In this document: positions 1-7,300 of the stretch, piece after piece
How the letters are laid out: every line of letters begins with the position of its first letter
How positions within the stretch are numbered: the first letter of the stretch is position 1
Source of the DNA: JAWLCQ01 sp041687095
GTDB taxonomy: Bacteria > Planctomycetota > Phycisphaerae > SM23-33
Assembly: GCA_041687095.1 (NCBI GenBank)
Contig: JAWLCQ010000108.1
Coordinates: forward strand, 1-16,250
Direction of reading: 5' to 3'
Length of the DNA stretch: 16,250 nucleotides
Program-made: the position numbers and the translations under genes
The notes under the pieces: generated by a model
Database searches by the model: none
Told to the model about the DNA's origin: nothing
What the model saw: only the letters and a program-made list of their open reading frames with translations

Positions 1-19
1 GGCCGCTCTCGCCTCTCAG

Positions 20-62
20 CAGGGGCGAGACGCCCCTGCGACACACGGGCGAGACGCCCGTG
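20..62. repeat. Two tandem hairpins with AGA loops
   Basis: Two perfect 8-bp stems, CAGGGGCG/CGCCCCTG at 20-38 and CACGGGCG/CGCCCGTG at 44-62, each close on the loop AGA and share the core GGGCGAGACGCCC. The two units differ only near the stem base, where the changes are compensatory, so pairing seems to be what is kept. No T-run follows on either strand, so a classical terminator is not supported, although the pair lies 3' of the small - strand ORF. It most likely belongs to a dispersed palindrome family. Confidence 0.6.
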
Positions 63-103
63 CCACGGAGATGCGATGGCCCTGCGGCCTTCGGTCTGCC
101 AGC

Positions 104-208
104 CTACCCCCTCATCCAGACGAGGTAAAACACAAAGACCGCCACCAGCGTGGCGAGGAGGCTGATCGCGATGACCCATTTGAAGCTCGGTACGCGTCGT
201 GGTTCCAT
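104..208 (-). CDS. Possible 34-residue single-pass membrane protein
   Basis: From the ATG at 208 this ORF encodes a basic start (MEPRRVPSFKW), one hydrophobic helix at about residues 11-31 (VIAISLLATLVAVFVFYLVW) and a two-residue tail. A GGACAGGGG stretch lies a few bases before this ATG on the - strand and could act as a ribosome binding site. The frame stays open upstream to 319, but that part (residues 1-37 of the longer form) is arginine/proline-rich and looks like non-coding high-GC sequence, so the shorter start is preferred. I do not recognise a family. The clean positive-inside, single-helix layout argues for a real gene, but at this length chance cannot be excluded. It is divergent from the truncated secreted ORF at 282. 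Confidence 0.4.
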   Translation of the reverse strand: MEPRRVPSFKWVIAISLLATLVAVFVFYLVWMRG

Positions 209-281
209 GGGGGCCCCTGTCCGTGCCTCATTGTGCGGGCGGGGAGCGGAACGGCGGGGGGAGACGGGGGTTTCAGTTGGC

Positions 282-473
282 GTGAAGACCCTACGCACCC
301 AAGCCAATCGCCTCCTCATCGCCGCCGCGATCGCCGCCGCCGCGTGCCTGCTGACGCTGTCCGCCCCGGCCGAGGCGCAGGAGAAGAAAACGCACCCCTA
401 CATGTTCTTCCGCAAGGGCGAGCTGAACGACCTCCGCGCCCGCTTCCGCAAGCGGTGCCCGCGTGAGAGTTAA
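282..473 (+). pseudogene. Truncated secreted protein, possible heparinase/alginate-lyase-type N-terminus
   Basis: From a GTG at 282 the 63-residue product starts with a convincing signal peptide (VKTLRTQANRLL, a hydrophobic alanine-rich core, cleavage likely after SAPAEAQ). The mature part begins KTHPYMFFRKGELNDLRARF. This resembles the opening motif of many heparinase II/III-like and alginate-lyase-like proteins (HP-x-L/M-F-F-x-x-x-E/D-L-x-x-L-R). A full protein of that kind is several hundred residues long, but here the frame ends after CPRES and the next gene begins 72 bases later. The best reading is a 5' gene remnant left by deletion or rearrangement. A genuine small secreted protein is possible. 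The family link rests on a short motif and is tentative; there is no continuation in another frame before 546. A GACGGGGG stretch precedes the GTG at rather long spacing. Confidence 0.45.
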
Positions 474-493
474 CTGGAACGCGTATGAGACTG

Positions 494-508
494 GCCGGGT
501 GTCCCGGC
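494..508. other. Short GC-rich hairpin before the LRR gene
   Basis: GCCGGG at 494-499 and CCCGGC at 503-508 form a 6-bp perfect stem with a TGT loop in the gap between the truncated ORF and the LRR gene. No T-run follows, so a terminator role is only possible, not shown. Confidence 0.25.
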
Positions 509-545
509 GAGGCCGATTGACGCAACGGATGACGAGGAGACGGTC

Positions 546-2483
546 ATGCACAGATTCCGCCCACACGTCCTGATCGCGATTGCGGGGATGCTCCTGGCCG
601 TGACGCCCCCCGCCCTCCCCGACGCGGTCGACGACCTCGTCGCCGACCTCACCCGCGAATCGAAGAACGACTCCGAGCGGGCGGTCGCCCTCCTGAAAGG
701 CGCCGAACTGTCCCGCGACGCCGCCGTCCAGGCGGCGCTGCTGGAGCGGGCGGCGCAGCTGGGGGTGGACAAGCCCCTGAAGCCCGAGGGGCGGGCGGCG
801 GCGGAGACGGCGCTGCGGAAGCTGGCGGACCTCGTCCCCGATCGCCGCACGGAGTGGAACGCGATGCGGGTGGCGTTCTGCGACCGCTGGTTCCGCACCG
901 CGACGGGGCCGGAGAAGGCGACGGTCGGGGCGCAGTACGTGGACGCCTTGTTCGCGGCGGCGGCGGATTGCGAGGCGGCCGGCGACTGGAAGGAGGCGAT
1001 GAACCTCTACCGGCGGGCGCGTACGACGGCGACGGGGGCGAAGCTCCTCGCCGCTGCCGAACTCTCCGACGACCGCCACGACCGCGCTCAGGACCGTCAG
1101 AAGGCCCAGGCCCGCATCGACCGCTACCGCGAGGCCCTCCAGAAGGACCCCACCGACGCCAGGGCCCGCCTGGATTTGGTGAAACTGCTGCTGGTGGAGA
1201 TGGACGATCCCGCCGCCGCGGCGAGTCACGCGGGCGACGCCCTGCCCGAGCCCTGGCGGACCCGCGCGCCCCTGGCGGGCGGGCCGGTCGAGCAGGCGGG
1301 AAGGGCGGCGTGCAAGGAACTCGGCGACTGGTACTACCGCGAGCTGATGGCGCAGGCGAGCGCCTGGGCCAGGATCGACATGGAGCAGCGGGCCAAGCAG
1401 TGGTACGAGCGGTTCCTGACCTTCGAGGGCGAGGACGCCGACACCGTCCAGGTCCGCGTCGCCCTCGACGCCATCGCCACCGCCGAGTGCAAGCGCCTCC
1501 ACCGCGTCGGCCGCTACATCGAGGACTTCGCCCGCAAACGAGCCCGCCTGCCCGCGGACAAGCAGGTCGAGGTGACCCAGCAGGCCCTGTCGGAGGTGAA
1601 CGGGGGCATAGAGGTTACCCTCACCCCGGAAACCGAGGCCGGGCAGATCGTCGGTTTGAGCGTGCACGCCGTGGGGCTGGTCAACATCGAGCCGCTGTAT
1701 GGGCTGCCGCTGCGGAAGCTGATGCTGGGACCGGCGTGGGACGCCATTGCCAGCACGCTGCGGAGCTTCCGCGGCGTCCATGCGATGGACCTGGACTCGC
1801 TGACGGTCAACGGGTACGGACCGGAGGACCTGGCGCCCCTGCGAGGGCTTCGGGTGCGAACGCTGGAGTTGACCCGGGCGCGGAACCTCCGCACGCTGGA
1901 CGGCGCGCAGGGCATGCCGCTGGAGGTCCTGCGCATCGAGACTTGCGACAGCCTCGAATCGCTGGCGCCCTTGAAGGGCATCAAGCTGCGGGAACTGGTC
2001 CTGAGCCACGCCGTCAAGCTCGCCACGCTGGAGGGGCTCGAAGGGGCTCCGCTGGAGACGGTGTCGATGCTCTCGTGCTCGGGCATCACGTCGTTGGCGG
2101 CGCTGAAGGGGGCCCCGCTCAAGGCGTTCCGCATCAGCCTCGCCTCGCAACTCAAGACGCTCGAGGGCCTGGAGAACGCCCCGCTGGAGGGGGAACTGTA
2201 CCTGATGGCGTGCTCGTCCCTGGAGTCGCTCGCCCCGCTCAAGGGGATCAAGACCGTGACGAGCCTTCGCCTCGACGCGGCCGGGCGGCTGACCTCGCTG
2301 GAGGGCGTCGAGGACATGCCCCTGCTGTCGCTGTGGCTGTCCGGGTGCACGGGCCTGACCTCGCTCAAGGGCATCGAGGGCATGCCGCTGCAGTTCATCG
2401 ACCTGAGGGGCTGTGCGGGCCTGGGCGAGGAGGAACTCGCCCGCCTCAAGAGGATCGCCACGCTCAAGGAGATCCAGCGGTAG
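546..2483 (+). CDS. Exported TPR-like and leucine-rich-repeat protein
   Basis: The 645-residue product starts with a signal peptide (MHRFRPHVLIAIAGMLLAV, then a proline-rich stretch to about residue 27), so it is probably exported. Residues about 60-330 are alpha-helical and alanine-rich with TPR-like pairs, for example AAADCEAAGDWKEAMNLYRR and an RYREALQKDPTDARARLDL unit. From about residue 355 to the end come ten or so repeats of 21-24 residues with the pattern G-x-PL-x-x-L-x-L-x-x-C-x-x-L-x-SL-x-x-L, typical of leucine-rich repeats; alternate units end LAPLKGI and LEGLE. Such proteins usually act in protein-protein interaction; no catalytic motif is visible and the partner is unknown. The ATG is supported by GAGGAGA about 6 bases upstream. 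The gene stands alone, followed by an inverted repeat and hicBA. Confidence 0.8.
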   Translation: MHRFRPHVLIAIAGMLLAVTPPALPDAVDDLVADLTRESKNDSERAVALLKGAELSRDAAVQAALLERAAQLGVDKPLKPEGRAAAETALRKLADLVPDRRTEWNAMRVAFCDRWFRTATGPEKATVGAQYVDALFAAAADCEAAGDWKEAMNLYRRARTTATGAKLLAAAELSDDRHDRAQDRQKAQARIDRYREALQKDPTDARARLDLVKLLLVEMDDPAAAASHAGDALPEPWRTRAPLAGGPVEQAGRAACKELGDWYYRELMAQASAWARIDMEQRAKQWYERFLTFEGEDADTVQVRVALDAIATAECKRLHRVGRYIEDFARKRARLPADKQVEVTQQALSEVNGGIEVTLTPETEAGQIVGLSVHAVGLVNIEPLYGLPLRKLMLGPAWDAIASTLRSFRGVHAMDLDSLTVNGYGPEDLAPLRGLRVRTLELTRARNLRTLDGAQGMPLEVLRIETCDSLESLAPLKGIKLRELVLSHAVKLATLEGLEGAPLETVSMLSCSGITSLAALKGAPLKAFRISLASQLKTLEGLENAPLEGELYLMACSSLESLAPLKGIKTVTSLRLDAAGRLTSLEGVEDMPLLSLWLSGCTGLTSLKGIEGMPLQFIDLRGCAGLGEEELARLKRIATLKEIQR

Positions 2484-2537
2484 CGGGCCTGGCCGAGCGG
2501 CCCGGAAGCGTTGGAACCCGTGGCAAAGCCAGGCCCG
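2484..2537. promoter_or_regulatory. Inverted repeat between LRR gene and hicB
   Basis: CGGGCCTGGC at 2484-2493 is exactly repeated in inverse at 2528-2537 (GCCAGGCCCG), a 10-bp stem with a 34-base loop starting directly after the LRR stop codon. The right arm falls between a weak -35-like TGGCAA (2521-2526) and a -10-like TAGGAT (2544-2549), 17 bases apart, upstream of hicB. It could be a terminator stem for the LRR gene or an operator for hicBA. The sequence does not decide, and no T-run follows. Confidence 0.35.
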
Positions 2538-2579
2538 GGGCGGTAGGATGGTGGGCAGGTCCAATCCGGGAGCATTGCG

Positions 2580-2804
2580 ATGGCGAAAGAGACGCTGACA
2601 GCTTGGGTGCAGAGGGAGGGCGACGGTTGGGTGGCGCTGTGCCCCGAACTCGACGTCGCCAGCCAGGGCAGCACCGTCGAGGAGGCGAAGGCGAATCTCC
2701 GCGAGGCGGTGATGCTCTTCCTGGAGTGCGCGAACGAGGAGGAGATCCGCCAGCGCTTCCACGGGGAGACCTACCTCAGCCCCCTGGAGATCGAGATTGT
2801 CTAG
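2580..2804 (+). CDS. hicB: HicB-family antitoxin
   Basis: This 74-residue protein is the antitoxin of a type II toxin-antitoxin pair; HicB proteins bind and block the HicA mRNA interferase. It shows the family signature: an N-terminal beta strand pair (LTAWVQREGDGWVALCPEL), then D-V-A-S-Q-G-x-T-x-E-E-A, a helix (KANLREAVMLFLE) and a short acidic tail. This is the short form: only the partial RNase-H-like fold, with no helix-turn-helix or ribbon-helix-helix DNA-binding segment at the C-terminus, so autoregulation by direct DNA binding is not evident. The ATG has a GGGAG site 7 bases upstream. It precedes the toxin, the reverse of the E. coli hicA-hicB order, and overlaps it by 8 bases, which implies translational coupling. 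Confidence 0.88.
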   Translation: MAKETLTAWVQREGDGWVALCPELDVASQGSTVEEAKANLREAVMLFLECANEEEIRQRFHGETYLSPLEIEIV

Positions 2805-3018
2805 ACTGCGGACCTTCTCGGGCCGCGAGTTGGTCAAGCTGCTTTCGGCACACGGTTTCCGTCAGGTCCGTCAGCGCGGCAGCCACATCGTCATGCAGGC
2901 CGAGTCGGAGGGGAGCACGGTTACCGTGGTCATCCCCGACCACGCGGAGGTGCGCGTGGGAACGCTCCTCTCGATCATCCGTCAGAGCCGCCTCTCGCGA
3001 GAACACTTCGACGCCTGA
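2797..3018 (+). CDS. hicA: HicA-family mRNA interferase toxin
   Basis: This 73-residue protein matches HicA toxins, small double-stranded-RNA-binding-fold ribonucleases that cleave mRNA. Visible marks are the N-terminal SGRELVKLLSAHGF helix, the R-x-R-G-S-H motif whose His30 is the expected catalytic residue, the strand TVTVVIPDH and the C-terminal G-T-L-x-S-I-I-R-Q helix. The start is a TTG at 2797: no ATG or GTG is available in frame before the conserved part, and GGAGA lies 6 bases upstream inside the end of hicB. The weak start codon and the overlap fit low toxin expression coupled to antitoxin translation. Length and all motifs are complete, so the toxin is probably active. Confidence 0.88.
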   Translation: MSRLRTFSGRELVKLLSAHGFRQVRQRGSHIVMQAESEGSTVTVVIPDHAEVRVGTLLSIIRQSRLSREHFDA

Positions 3019-3023
3019 AGGGC

Positions 3024-3066
3024 CGCCGGATCACGAGGCCTTGCCGCGGAATCCGGCGCACGTTTT
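3024..3066 (+). terminator. Possible terminator after hicA
   Basis: CGCCGGAT (3024-3031) pairs perfectly with ATCCGGCG (3051-3058), with a 19-base loop, and TTTT follows at 3063-3066 after four intervening bases. Position just after hicA and before an independent nadK promoter fits a terminator, but the loop is long and the T-run short and displaced, so confidence is low. Confidence 0.3.
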
Positions 3067-3104
3067 CGGGTCCGCTTTTCCGTCGCCTCTTGTGCCCCTC
3101 CCCG

Positions 3105-3112
3105 TATAGGAT
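3105..3112 (+). promoter_or_regulatory. -10 element of nadK, probably leaderless
   Basis: TATAGGAT (best hexamer TAGGAT, 3107-3112) ends 8 bases before the nadK ATG, which places the expected transcription start at or next to the start codon. The intervening ACACGGCC has no Shine-Dalgarno sequence. No good -35 hexamer is seen at 16-18 bases. Confidence 0.45.
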
Positions 3113-3120
3113 ACACGGCC

Positions 3121-3978
3121 ATGGACCGCCAGCGGGTGCTGATCCTGAAGAACCCACGCAAGCCCGGGGTCTCCGAGCAGGTCGAGGCCCTGCGCCCGTG
3201 GGTCGAGGAGCGGTGCGAGCTGCTGGCCATCGCCCCGGCGCATGAGCGGCTCAGCCCCGCCGCCCGCAAGGCGGACCTGTGCGTGGTCTTCGGGGGCGAC
3301 GGGACGCTCCTGTCGGCCGCCCGGACGCTGGCGGGGACGGGGATCCCCCTGCTGGGCGTGAACCTCGGCAAGCTGGGGTTCCTCGCGGACTTCACCGTCG
3401 AGGAGTTCCGCACCCACCTCGACGCCGTCCTCGCCGGGGACCTCCCCACCGCCGAGCGGATGATGCTGGAGGTCTCCGTGACCGACTGCCCCCGGCACCA
3501 CTTCCACTCCCCCGCCGCCAACGACGTCGCCATCTCCGCCGGTGCGCCCTTCCGCATGATCGACCTGCTCGTCGAGCAGGACGGGTCCCAGATCGCCCAG
3601 TACCTGGGCGACGGGCTGGTGGTCTGCACGCCCACGGGCTCCACGGGCTACAACATGTCCGTCGGGGGCCCGATCCTCCACCCGGCGCTGCAGGCGATCA
3701 CGATCGCCCCGGTGGCCCCGCACACGCTGTCCATGCGGCCGATCGTCGTCACGCCCGACCGGGCGATCCGCATCACCGCCTCCCGGGTGAACGAGGGGAC
3801 GGCACTGATCGTGGACGGGCAGGTCTTCACGGGCCTGTGCGACGGGGACACCATCACCGTCCGCCGCGCCGACACCCCCCTCCGTATCGTCTCCCACCCG
3901 AACCGGGCCTTCTTCGACACGCTCACCAGCAAACTCCAGTGGGGCCGCTCGCCGCACCACGGAGGGAACAGGCAATAG
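3121..3978 (+). CDS. nadK: NAD kinase
   Basis: This cytoplasmic enzyme phosphorylates NAD+ to NADP+ using ATP or polyphosphate. The 285-residue length is normal for bacterial NadK. Diagnostic motifs are present: GGDGT at residues 58-62 (Asp59 is the conserved catalytic aspartate), GVNLGKLGFL at 79-88, ND at 134-135, and G-D-G-x-x-x-x-TPTGSTGY ending at residue 177, followed by SVGGPI. Family homologues usually end soon after the F-x-x-x-L-x-x-KLxWG stretch seen here; the extra tail RSPHHGGNRQ is unusual and its last residues and stop codon are read from a 7-base tandem repeat. The start has a -10-like TATAGGAT 8 bases away and no ribosome site, so the mRNA may be leaderless. NADPH users sit nearby: the fused oxidoreductase and thioredoxin reductase. 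Confidence 0.95.
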   Translation: MDRQRVLILKNPRKPGVSEQVEALRPWVEERCELLAIAPAHERLSPAARKADLCVVFGGDGTLLSAARTLAGTGIPLLGVNLGKLGFLADFTVEEFRTHLDAVLAGDLPTAERMMLEVSVTDCPRHHFHSPAANDVAISAGAPFRMIDLLVEQDGSQIAQYLGDGLVVCTPTGSTGYNMSVGGPILHPALQAITIAPVAPHTLSMRPIVVTPDRAIRITASRVNEGTALIVDGQVFTGLCDGDTITVRRADTPLRIVSHPNRAFFDTLTSKLQWGRSPHHGGNRQ

Positions 3979-4262
3979 GGAACAGGCAATAGGCAATAGG
4001 GGATAGGGAATAGGGAATAGGCAGAAGAAGAAGAAGAAGAAGAAGAGGCGGGGACCGGAGAGGTGGGCGCCACGGGGTCCCAGAGCCCGCGTCCTTTCTC
4101 GGGGACACGGCTGCAAACAGCGCAGCCGTGGCACCCAACCTCTGCTCCTTCTGCTGCTTCTGCTCCTTCTGCTGCTTCTGCTGCTTCTGCCTCTTCTGTT
4201 TCTTCTGCTGCTTCTTCTGCCTATTCCCTAGTCCCTATTCCCTAGTGCCTCTTTCCCAGTGC
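3965..4262. repeat. Fold-back of heptamer and triplet repeats
   Basis: This fills the gap between nadK and the oxidoreductase; no gene is supported in it. Nine 7-base units run from 3965 to 4027 (GGAACAG, GCAATAG, GGAATAG and GCAGAAG types), followed by an AGA/AAG run to 4046. At the other end, 4214-4262 carries the same heptamers in inverse orientation (CTTCTGC, CTATTCC, CTAGTCC, CTATTCC, CTAGTGC), preceded at about 4140-4213 by CTTCTGCTG/CTCCTTCTG repeats. The two halves could pair as a nearly 300-base hairpin. In the centre is the perfect palindrome at 4106-4130. The first heptamers encode the last residues and the TAG stop of nadK. Confidence 0.8.
4106..4136 (-). repeat. Dispersed 31-base palindrome, copy 1
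   Basis: CACGGCTGC (4106-4114) and GCAGCCGTG (4122-4130) form a perfect 9-bp stem with a 7-base loop, AAACAGC, followed by GCACCC. The 31 bases 4106-4136 are the exact reverse complement of 10051-10081. Related sequence (GGGTGCCAC plus a GCTGTTTGC-like loop) occurs in both arms of the miniature element at 15878-16021, so this is a genome repeat family, not a gene-specific signal. Confidence 0.8.
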
Positions 4263-4281
4263 CTTCCGCCCGAAATCGTGC

Positions 4282-4311
4282 TTGGGTTGCACTCCCGCCC
4301 CGTCGTACAAT
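4282..4311 (+). promoter_or_regulatory. Promoter of the fused oxidoreductase, probably leaderless
   Basis: TTGGGT (4282-4287), an 18-base spacer and TACAAT (4306-4311) resemble a sigma-70 promoter. TACAAT ends 8 bases before the ATG at 4320, so transcription should begin at or within two bases of the start codon; the intervening GACCCTCT holds no ribosome binding site. The promoter lies directly after the heptamer repeats. Confidence 0.55.
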
Positions 4312-4319
4312 GACCCTCT

Positions 4320-7300
4320 ATGAAGGTTGACCCGAGATTCCTCACCGAATCGGGTCCCGAGATCTTCACCGGGAACGAGCTTTTGCTCAAAGGCGCCCTT
4401 GAGACCACGGGCGGCGTGCATTTCCTCGGTGGGTATCCGGGCAGCCCGGTCGCGGACTTTTTCAACGCCATGGCCTTTATCAAGGACCTCCTGAAGGCCA
4501 GGGGTATCCGCGCGGTGATCAATAATAACGAGGCCCTGTCCGCGGCCGCCCTGAACGGGACGCAGCTCGTCGGCGCGCGCGGGATGATCGTCATGAAGTC
4601 CGTCGGGGTCCACGTCGCCGCCGACGCCCTGGCGCTGGGGAACCTGGCGGGCTCGCACCCGCAGGGCGGAGCGGTCGTCGTCGCCGGGGACGACCCCTGG
4701 AGCGACTCCACCCAGGTCGCCGCCGACTCCCGCTACCTCTTCAAGCACCTGCACATGCCCGTCATCGAGCCCGCCGACCCCCAGGAGGCCAAGGACTACA
4801 TCGACCTGTCCTTCCGCCTGTCGGCGGGGGCGGAGCTGTACGCCGGGTACATCCTCACCACCAACCTCGCCGACGGCGGGGGCTCCGTGCAGTGCCGCCC
4901 CAACCAGTTCCCCGCCTTCAACACCAACCAGAAGATCGCCCTCGACACCGCCGCCATCGACGTCGACAAGTTCGTCCTCCTGCCGCCCAAGACCTGGTGG
5001 CGGGAGGAGGCGCTGCCCGAGCGGTTCGAGCGGGCCATCCAGCTCTCGCGCGCTTTGGGCCTCAACCGCCTCCTGCACGCCGATTCCGCCCCCGAGCCCC
5101 GCCGCCCGCTGGGGTTCGTCACCAGCGGCCTGGCGCACGGGTACCTGGAGCAGGCGCTGCTGGAGATGGGCGTTCTGGGCGACTACCCGGTCCTGAAGTT
5201 CGGGCTCACGTACCCCGTGGACCCCGAGCGGATCCGCCAGCTCGCCCAGCACTGCGAGCGGATCATCGTCGTCGAGGAGCGGAGGGGCTTTCTGGAGGAG
5301 CAGATCGGGGAGATCATCCTCCGCGACCGCCAGTCCGACCGCCCCGGGGGCGGGGTCGAGATCTGGGGCAAGACGTTCCCCGCGGGCCTGCGGGGCATCC
5401 CCGCCACCCGCGGGCTGCACCCCTCGATCCTCATCGAGCGCCTCGCCCCGCTGCTCAAGAAGGTCGTCCGCCGCGACCGCTCGCTGTTCATCCCGCCCCC
5501 GCACGAGGGGCTCGACCGCGAACTCACCCGCATCGACAACACCGAGCGGGCCGACGTCGCCCCCCTGCCCCCGCGCCTCCCCACCTTCTGCGCCGGGTGC
5601 CCCCACCGCGACACCTCCGGGCTGTGCCTGGAGATCCAGAAGGCCTTCCTGGACCCCCAGTACATGCGCACCGCACACAACCGCGAGCCCGTGGACCTGC
5701 TGTTCCACGGCGATACGGGGTGCTACACGATGCTCATGTACCCCCCCACCACCTCGCTCATGCACGACTACAGCGGGATGGGCCTGGGGGGCGGAACGGG
5801 CAGCGGGACCGACCCGTTCATCGTCAACAAGCAGGTCGTGTTCATGGGCGACTCGACCTTCTTCCACTCCGGGCAGATCGCCATCAGCCAGGCCATCAAG
5901 GTCGGCCAGGACATCACCTTCATCATCCTCGACAACTCCACCACCGCCATGACCGGGCACCAGCCCACCCCGGGCGTCGACTACGACATCCTGGGCAACC
6001 CCACCGAGACGCAGGACATCGAGGCGGTGGTGGCGGGCCTGGCGGCCGACAGCCCCGTGCCCGTCGTCCGCGTGGACCCCGAGCAGCGCGAGCCCTACCG
6101 CCGCCTGCTGGAGCGGACCTTCCTCGCCGACGGGGTGAAGGTCATCATCGCCACCAAGGAGTGCGGGATCACCCGCGGGCGGCGGAAGAAGTCCCAGGAG
6201 CGCGACGCCCTGCGCCGCAAGGGCTTCCTCCCCTCGTGGGAGCACATGAACATCAACACGGAGATCTGCCGCTTCTGCCTCGCCTGCGCGGAGGTCACCG
6301 GGTGCCCGGGGCTCACCCACGTCCCGACCGACTACGGGCGCAAGATGGACACGGACATCACCGTGTGCGTCAACGACGGGGCCTGCGAGCGCGTGCGGGC
6401 GTGCAACAGCTTCGAGCGGATCCTCGTCAAGCGCAAGCGCCCCCCCCGCACCCGCGTCCCGGAGCTGGGCCTCGACCACATCCCCGAGCCCGAGAAGCGC
6501 CCGATGGACCGGATCTGGCGCGGCTGCGTCGTGGGCGTGGGGGGCATGGGCGTGGGCCTCGCCACCCGCATCCTCGTCCGCGCCGGGCACAAGGAGGGCT
6601 ACGAGGTCGTCTTCATCGACAAGAAGGGCCTCGCCATCCGCAACGGGGGCGTGGTCTCGCAGGTCGTCTACAACATCGCCGGCCTGCCCACCACGGGCAT
6701 CATCCCCTACGGCAAGGCGGACCTGCTGCTGGGCGTCGACGTCCTCGAGGCCGCCCGCGCCCTCGACCCCCGCGGGCGCTCGCGCATCGCCTCCTCCGAC
6801 CGCACCGCCGCCGTCATCAACACCTCCAAGGTCCTCACCTCCCTGGGCCTGCTGGGCCGCGAGGACTTCGACACCGCCGAGCTGGAAAAGCTCATCCGCG
6901 AGCACACCCGCGAGGACGACTTCCTCGCCCGCGACATCTCCCGCATCTGCGAGAAGTACCTCGGGTCCAAGCTGTTCGCCAACATCATGATGCTCGGGTT
7001 CGCGTTCCAGAAGGGCCTCATCCCCGTCTCCATGCACTCGATGGCGTGGGCGATCAAGGACACCCTGCGGACCGACGTCCGCAAGAACCTCTACGCCTTC
7101 AACATGGGCCGCAAGCTCGTCGTCCAGCCCGACCTCTTCCAGGGCGCCCCCGTCCGCACCGACTGGAAGGACGTCCTCGAGGAACGCTGCCGCTTCACCA
7201 TCCGCCGCTACCGCCGCGGGCACCGCCTCGCCGATGAACTCCGCGAGCTGACGGCCGACGTCGTCGGGGCCACCCCCGCCCTGCACCCCGCCCTGCACCG

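Noticed and set aside
291..2837. 848-codon open frame on the - strand opposite the LRR gene and hicB
   Set aside because: The product is dominated by R, L, Q, A and G and shows no family features, while the + strand genes it overlaps have signal peptides, repeats and ribosome sites.
854..3109. 751-codon + strand frame overlapping the LRR gene, hicB and hicA
   Set aside because: It is proline/arginine/glycine-rich in the style of a shifted high-GC frame and crosses three well-supported genes.
4063..4313. Small + strand ORFs rich in Ala/Ser or Phe/Cys
   Set aside because: They are translations of the CTTCTGCTG-type repeat and have no ribosome site or coding signature.
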